Positions 58,614-64,000 of a stretch of 64,000 nt of DNA are shown here, piece after piece. The stretch lies in assembly GCA_007644065.1 (NCBI GenBank), contig VJWN01000017.1:124001-188000 (forward strand), in the 5' to 3' direction. Position 1 is the first letter of the stretch. Each line of letters begins with the position of its first letter. Position numbers and translations under genes: made by a program. Source of the DNA: Margaritispora aquatica (Eukaryota > Ascomycota > Leotiomycetes > Helotiales > Discinellaceae). Under the pieces are notes generated by a model. It made no database searches. It saw only the letters and a list, made by a program, of their open reading frames with translations, and was not told the origin of the DNA.

Positions 58614-59174
58614 ACCGTTTGATGCTTCCTTGTGGGGCTGCACGCTCACCCCTACAGGACGATCCGCTTGGAGTCTGAACTCAAAATGAAAAGGTTTCGA
58701 ATCGTACTCAACAAAGCAAAAGGATGCTGAATTGATGCATCTGATTGGCTCGCTATATCGCTGCTTCTAACAAAAGAACCAGCTTTATTGTGCCATAAGG
58801 CTCCACGTACGATTTGTTTTGAAGAACATCGGACGACGCAACAAACCTCAATACATGATGTCGGATATCCCTGAAAATCTAACCTCCAAGGTACTATTGG
58901 CTGCATCAAAGCAACAGGTGACGGTCACAGTTTGAACAAATAAACGGAGTAAAAGAAGAAAACATCTCTCAAGAACCACTCAGTGCTTGGAGATGTCTAT
59001 GCTCATTCACTGGCATAAAATTTCACAAGGTGTCGAGTTTGACTTTGTGGAGTGTTGCAAAAAAGGAGTGCGTATTTCGATCCGCATGCGTAGGTTTTGG
59101 TAGGTTCCATCCAAAAAATGCGCTTCATAGTCTAGATCGCCGGCATATTCGATCCACATAGCCGGCCGTTTCTG
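58614..59174. other. Intergenic
   Basis: About 560 bp upstream of the membrane-protein gene; promoter presumed. No other feature recognised. Confidence 0.45.
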
Positions 59175-59508
59175 CTAGCACAAAAAATTGTAATAATCCT
59201 CGTCCCTTCCGTGTCTCCTTGAAATATACTTTGAGGCAGTGGCTTTTGCCATGTGGTGGTGAGGCATAGGGTGCAGTAGCGTCTGAGCGGCGGCTTTGTT
59301 CGACATTGGATGTCGGAGCACAAGGTAGATCCATGCGTAGTATGCAATGCGCACGACACGAATTTCCCGTAGCTCCAGAAGCTTAGATAGAAGCATTAGA
59401 TGATCGTCATTCCATTGATGATTCCAAACCGAAAAAGCACCACCCAGACTTCGCTCAGAACTCGGAGAAATTCTCGATACTGCTTTGCAATCTGCATCAT
59501 CATGGTGC
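59175..59508 (-). CDS. Possible coding exon of an unrecognised protein
   Basis: An open minus-strand frame of about 110 residues with protein-like composition: GGAFSVWNHQWNDDHLMLLS, then KLLELREIRVVRIAYYAWIY and LVLRHPMSNKAAAQTLLHPM, ending DEDYYNFLC and a stop. It contains ATGs (59396), but the reading looks coding further upstream. One possible first exon is 59726-59664 (MTISHPPTLQRSIRRRARDD), joined through a GTACTT donor to a CAG acceptor at about 59513, which keeps frame. No family recognised; it could be a gene fragment or a pseudogene. Confidence 0.3.
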
Positions 59509-59726
59509 AGCTGCTTTAGTTGAGGTCAAAGGTTTTAGCATCTGGTTCTGTGCAAAGATTTGTTTTCAGTATGTAATCGTCCAATGTCGATTAGCTGCGT
59601 AAGTAGACTTGTAAAGGCTCCTCCCGGCCAGACCCTGATAAGGCCGAAGAGTTTCGCAAGTACCTCATCGTCTCGGGCTCGTCTTCGGATCGATCTCTGA
59701 AGCGTTGGAGGATGCGAAATCGTCAT

Positions 59727-61165
59727 CTAAAGCTCCTGAGGACGCAATCAGTCTTCTTGATCAAGATTGATGTGTTTCTGGGTGAGAAAGAGATGATGTT
59801 GAAATAGAGATCAGATATTCACTCAATTGGGGCTAGATTAGGTATCATGTGACTCGGTTTCTCTGACCTGGGAGAGAGTTCGTAAGGTGCTCTGCAACGT
59901 CCTATGAACCTAGAACGAACATCTGATTGTACATAAGTATGGCATTGCCTTTGCTCTCTTTCTCTCTCTTATATTTTGGTGTTCAAAAGGCAGGTTACGC
60001 TGGATCAATTTTAGGACTTCTCACAGCAAAAAATACCTCGACCCAAAGATCTCCACTGCATTTCTTTTGTTCTCGCAAACCGATCGAGAGTTTGCAATGC
60101 ATTCGACAGAGCATCATGCCTTCTCACAGGATCCCTTCGACGCTCCCAAAAGTGCCAGACAAGTCTTGCTGTTATATTTGAAGACCAAGCATTCTACAGA
60201 CATTTCATGCGAGATTCTTCGTGGTTCTCATCTTTTATTAGCTTTTGCAAATTGGTTGCACAAAGCATCTTTGCTCTTGCGAATTGACTCACAAAGAGTT
60301 CCAGCATGTCTAGATCATGCTTGTCGTTTACGGTGCTTGTTTTTATGCTTGAAGCTCAAAGTTTATACGCTTCCTTAAGCTTGCTTTGGTCCCAACTTTC
60401 AAGCCTCACTCACCAATGACAGGTGGGAATTCATTATCAATCCGAAGTATTGTGGATTTGAAAAGAGGATTCTAAGTGATAAGTAATCTAAAACTGAGCT
60501 GGTACAGTCATCAGAGTATTGCACCCGAATTCGAATCCGAATCCGAATGGTACAGACCCGATACCCGAATTCAAGCCGGAATGGGGTGTTGACAACATCA
60601 TTACATCCACAATATCTCTGTTTGAATACCCCACAGCCTTCAATAGAGATCCAGGTCCATTCAAGCGTACAAAAGACAATCCGATGCTAAAAGCCAAGGA
60701 GAAGGACAAGAACCCACACTCTTTAGAAAATGAGGGAGCCGAGCACTACCCCGCCACTGCCTTTCCATTGGCTTAGACGCACTTCAAGTATCATCCGAAG
60801 GATTCAAGTGCACATCTCATAAACGAGTAAACGAAACATCTGAAGCTGAAAGTCCAAGCATCACCAATCATAGAACTTCTCGCATCGCAATCCAAAGACA
60901 TGGAGCTCAGATCTCGTGAGAAAGACGTGGGTCTGGTTATCTGGTACTAGATACTGCATTAGCTGGCTAGCTGGATAAAGTGCTCGGGACGACCCCTTCC
61001 AAGGAGCTTATTTCTCATCTCACTTCATTACATTTCATGCAACTTGATTCTTGGTTGTTCGTTGACATCTTCATCTGTTGTTAATTCTGTACATTTAGCT
61101 GTTAGCTTCCTTTTCCCTGAAATCACTTGAATATCGCAAACCAACCTCTCATATATACCTTCGCA
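59727..61165. other. Intergenic, no supported gene
   Basis: About 1.4 kb. Plus-strand frames 59927-60378 and 60519-60776 have no motif. A small direct repeat of CGAATTCGAATC/CGAATC units lies at 60528-60548. The right end is the cupin promoter, with C/T-rich sequence before the start. Confidence 0.45.
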
Positions 61166-61738
61166 ATGGCACCCAAAGAGACAAGCGTAACGCTTATTCC
61201 AGCAGGTGAAGCTCTTGACCAAGAAGTCCTCCACCTCGGTCCAACCACAATCCGCATCCTCGAAGATGGCCGCAACACTTCTGATCGTCTCGGCTCCATG
61301 ATCCTCACCATCCCACCTCGAACAGCCGGTCCCGTGATCCACTGTACCATTCCCCCCTTCCTCCATTATCTATCATCCACCAACTAATCCACCCCAGGGC
61401 ACCGCATGCACGACGAGACCTTCTTCGTGACCAAAGGCCGAATCCGCTTCACCACCACTCCATTTGACTCGCCCTCTACGCCCAGCAACATCGACACCAA
61501 AGCCGGCGACTACGTGATCGTGCCCGTGCGGGCCGTCCACACGTTCTCCAACCCGTTCGATGAGGAAGCCGAGTTCTTTAATACTTTTACCCCGGCCTAT
61601 TATATTGATTATCTGAGGATGTTGTGTAAAGCTGCCACGGAGGCGGCGAAGGGAGGCAGGAAGCTGACTGATGAGGAGCAGAGGGAGATTATGGCGCAGT
61701 TTGCTACGTTCCCCCCGGGGGAGGCGTTTTCTTTTTGA
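61166..61738 (+). CDS. Cupin-fold protein
   Basis: Small single-domain cupin. Exons: 61166-61343 and 61398-61738, 172 aa; the intron is 54 nt with an ACTAATCC branch site. The first cupin motif is complete only after splicing: GPVIHWHRMHDETFFVTKGR, with the metal-binding His-x-His and Glu. The second motif includes DYVIVPVRAVHTFSNP, with its His. Length and layout match monomeric cupins such as fungal oxygenase- or isomerase-like proteins. A C-terminal helix (RMLCKAATEAAKGGRKLTD) follows. No signal peptide. The reaction cannot be told from sequence; quercetinase-like or sugar-isomerase-like activity are possibilities. Confidence 0.86.
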
Positions 61739-64000
61739 TTCTGGAGAGTAGTAAAGGGGAGGGGGTGTTTGTTGAGGACTAGAACTGGTCGGAAGAGTGA
61801 CGAGCTAAACTAAGAGAAGCGGATAGTGGCATTGCATGTAAATCGCTACCTGAGGAGAATACAAACAATCACACAATCAACACTTTCAAGACTTCACCTT
61901 CACCACGCTTCCCAAATCTCCCCGACATAAGACCAAAACATCTCAAAAACCACCAACAAACCAGCCAAAGCACCGGGAACCACTCCAGCTCCCCCAATCC
62001 CCAAAATCCACTCGCGAGTTCAAAAGCTAACAAAATTTGCCAAATTCCCAGCTTCCCTCTACGAACGCCGCGCCGGCTGGGGTCCGGAGAACCTCTGAAT
62101 GCGCTGGTCGACACCCTCATCAAAGCCAATACCAAAAGTCGACCATCATTATCAATCGGCCATGCGGGTCGTCCGCATCGCTGTCGCCTGCGATTCGGCT
62201 TGTTAGTGCGTTTGGTATGTCTGCTCGCTCGCCTCTGGCTTGTGTATACATGTAGGACGTGAAGTGCTCCGCGCACGCTAAAAGAATCTGAGTATGTCCT
62301 CCTTCCGTTTCTACTTCGTTGTTTGGGCTGGAGTCGAGGAAAGTGCTTTGGCTACAATTATTTTTTGGTTTGGTTTTTTTATCTTCGGTTTGATTGTACC
62401 GTTCCAAAACGTATAAAGTATCTTGTATTATGCTTTGTTTATCTACTATCCACTCCGTTTATAATGGTTTATACAAAGTTTGTATTTCAGTTCAAACATT
62501 TATTTTCCTTGTCACGTCGCTGATGTTCAAATACTAATCGCCCTTTGCTTTACTTTGTCTTTTATACGATACAAAAACACAATTCCTTTATTTTTATCAA
62601 TAAAGTCCAGCCATCACTTTGTAACTAAATTCTTTCCCTATTCTTTCACAACCCCAAAATTAACAAATATCCAATTACACTACCGATTTCTCGTTCCACA
62701 CTATTATAGCCTTTTCCATAAGCTAATAGCTACTTTCCCATCCGATACCTAAGTTCACCTCTTTAATATAGTTCAAAATCACTTCCTTTTTCTCTTTTAA
62801 ATCAGTTTACTTGTTTAATTCATTCTTGAATAAGTATTTATTTAAAAGTGTTTCTCACCTACATACGATCTCTATTGTCATTACCTTCGAGTCGATATAT
62901 CAGCTGGCCTTCAACCAACCGCTTTAGCTTCGGTAGTATTTTTAGAAATACTTTACTTAATACAACAGTTGTCAAAATAAAATTGTGAAAAAGCTAAGGT
63001 ATGATTAGGTATTGGCAATATTGAATCTGAATAAGTGGTTGGCTATTAGTTATTTATTCAATTGTTGTTTATAAAATAATGTAAAGAAATATGTCGAAAA
63101 GAAAAGAATAGTTAGGTTTATAAATATAGGGTTTTTTGTTAAATAAATCAATCGAGTTTTGCTTTGTTACGTTGAGAGATTGATCAAACTCTTAATTTCG
63201 ACATTAAAAATTCATTCCCATCTCAATTATTTTCTAAAGCCTCACCACTTTACCTACCACCATCTCTCATTTACCTATATAAACCCAACCCCCATATTCC
63301 CATCAACAAACCAAACCAAGCCAAATCAAGCAACCGTATCATTGTCGCCTCCCAAACCTACCTTACCTACCCTTACCAAACACCACCTGAGTTCAACTAA
63401 CAAACCACCTCCAGACCTCGCGACAGTTACGCCACCACTTCGGATCAGCGACAAACGACCGACCACCAACAACTGTTGTCACTCGCCAGTAGACATCTGG
63501 GGGAAAATCAAAGTTCGTCCTCGCCAATTCAACTTCACGGGTTGCACTATTTGCCATGCACGTTGTGCACTGCGCTCCGATTCAATGTCACCAACTCCTT
63601 GGAACGTGATGAATCAGCATGTATATCCTGCCTTTCTGTCTGTTCCTAAAGATGGTTGGTATGACTGCTTGATTTGGCTTAAACAATTCTTTTTTGCACA
63701 AAAATTAATAACACCAATTAGGTTATTTACCCTTTGATAGAACTTTGAATTGTGAAATGTGATCCATTTGTTCTTAAATTTATCGCTATACCTTATTTAT
63801 TTGCAAATAACAAGCACAGTAATCAAGGTTGCAAATATACGACAAAACAAATATCACAAGATGTGAATTGACACAAAGCCCCTTGACAAGCAAAAGTTCT
63901 TGAACTTCTTTCATTGATGTACACCCAAGCTTGTATTCCATTCCAGCCACCACCTAATCCCTTTTAAAGGAAAAGAGCCAATCCCAAAGCACTTACAACA
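61739..64000. other. AT-rich right end, no confirmed gene
   Basis: About 2.3 kb. From 61860 to 62300 the sequence is of normal composition with open minus-strand frames rich in Trp and Leu but no recognisable domain. From about 62330 to 63200 it is strongly AT-rich (roughly 70 percent or more by eye) with stops in all frames. Then a C/A-rich stretch and an open plus-strand frame to 63737 occur, possibly the start of a gene that continues beyond the window. No transposase or retroelement motif was seen. Confidence 0.5.
63276..63283 (+). promoter_or_regulatory. Candidate TATA box
   Basis: TATATAAA inside an otherwise C/A-rich leader-like stretch, about 300 bp upstream of the ATG at 63585 in the open frame ending at 63737. 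It is a textbook TATA match, but no transcript evidence is available and the downstream gene is unproven. Confidence 0.3.

Noticed and set aside
1..64000. CRISPR array, transposase, reverse transcriptase or biosynthetic core enzyme
   Set aside because: No regular spaced repeats and no DDE, RT, PKS, NRPS or terpene synthase motifs were found in any frame I read.

Overview
This 64 kb window is nuclear DNA of a filamentous ascomycete. Genes carry many short GT-AG introns (mostly 45-70 nt), and several families are typical of Pezizomycotina: a HET-domain protein, a Clr5-domain protein, a 2EXR protein, a DUF4748 protein and LCL2. The family mix fits a leotiomycete, but that placement is an inference and was not tested. 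All exon coordinates below were worked out by reading splice sites and reading frames by eye.

Layout, left to right. Positions 1-3100: the 3' part of a secreted RNase T2, then LCL2 and mitochondrial ribosomal protein bL27m in head-to-head arrangement. 5628-7120: a Cys-rich single-pass membrane protein. 7732-9803: V-ATPase catalytic subunit A. 11413-13998: a WDR26/Gid7-type LisH-CTLH-WD40 protein of the GID ubiquitin ligase. 15141-16439: ribokinase. 17409-19766: the dynamin-like GTPase Vps1. 19767-24365: 4.6 kb with no gene I can support, holding several simple repeats. 24366-25656: a CaiB/AMACR-type CoA-transferase or racemase. 26351-28543: the HET-domain protein. 29039-29833: a flavodoxin-fold reductase-like protein. 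30759-32169: a MetE/UROD-like barrel protein. 33722-34724: a GFA-domain protein. 35292-38960: a WD40-type plus inositol 5-phosphatase protein. 39611-40119: a DUF4748 protein with three micro-exons. 40715-42526: a CID/SR-like RNA-processing protein. 43138-44961: an acetamidase-type amidase. 45804-46433: a small secreted Cys protein. 48174-48995: a Ser-rich orphan. 50288-51280: a 2EXR protein. 51895-53780: a Clr5-domain protein. 54492-55691: an orphan with hydrophobic, Trp-rich and RS-like segments. 57113-58613: a Ser/Thr-rich membrane protein. 61166-61738: a cupin. From about 62300 to the right edge the DNA is AT-rich with no clear gene.

Most genes are housekeeping functions (vacuolar acidification and sorting, mitochondrial translation, phosphoinositide turnover, regulated proteolysis, mRNA processing). 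Between them lie lineage-restricted or accessory genes, concentrated at 26-34 kb and 43-62 kb. I see no biosynthetic cluster, intact transposon, CRISPR array or convincing tRNA. The most unusual items are the 9, 14 and 26 nt coding exons of the DUF4748 gene, the orphan membrane-type protein at 54.5-55.7 kb, the small secreted Cys protein, a splice donor that overlaps the stop codon of the 5-phosphatase, and the zinc-site-like MetE/UROD protein.
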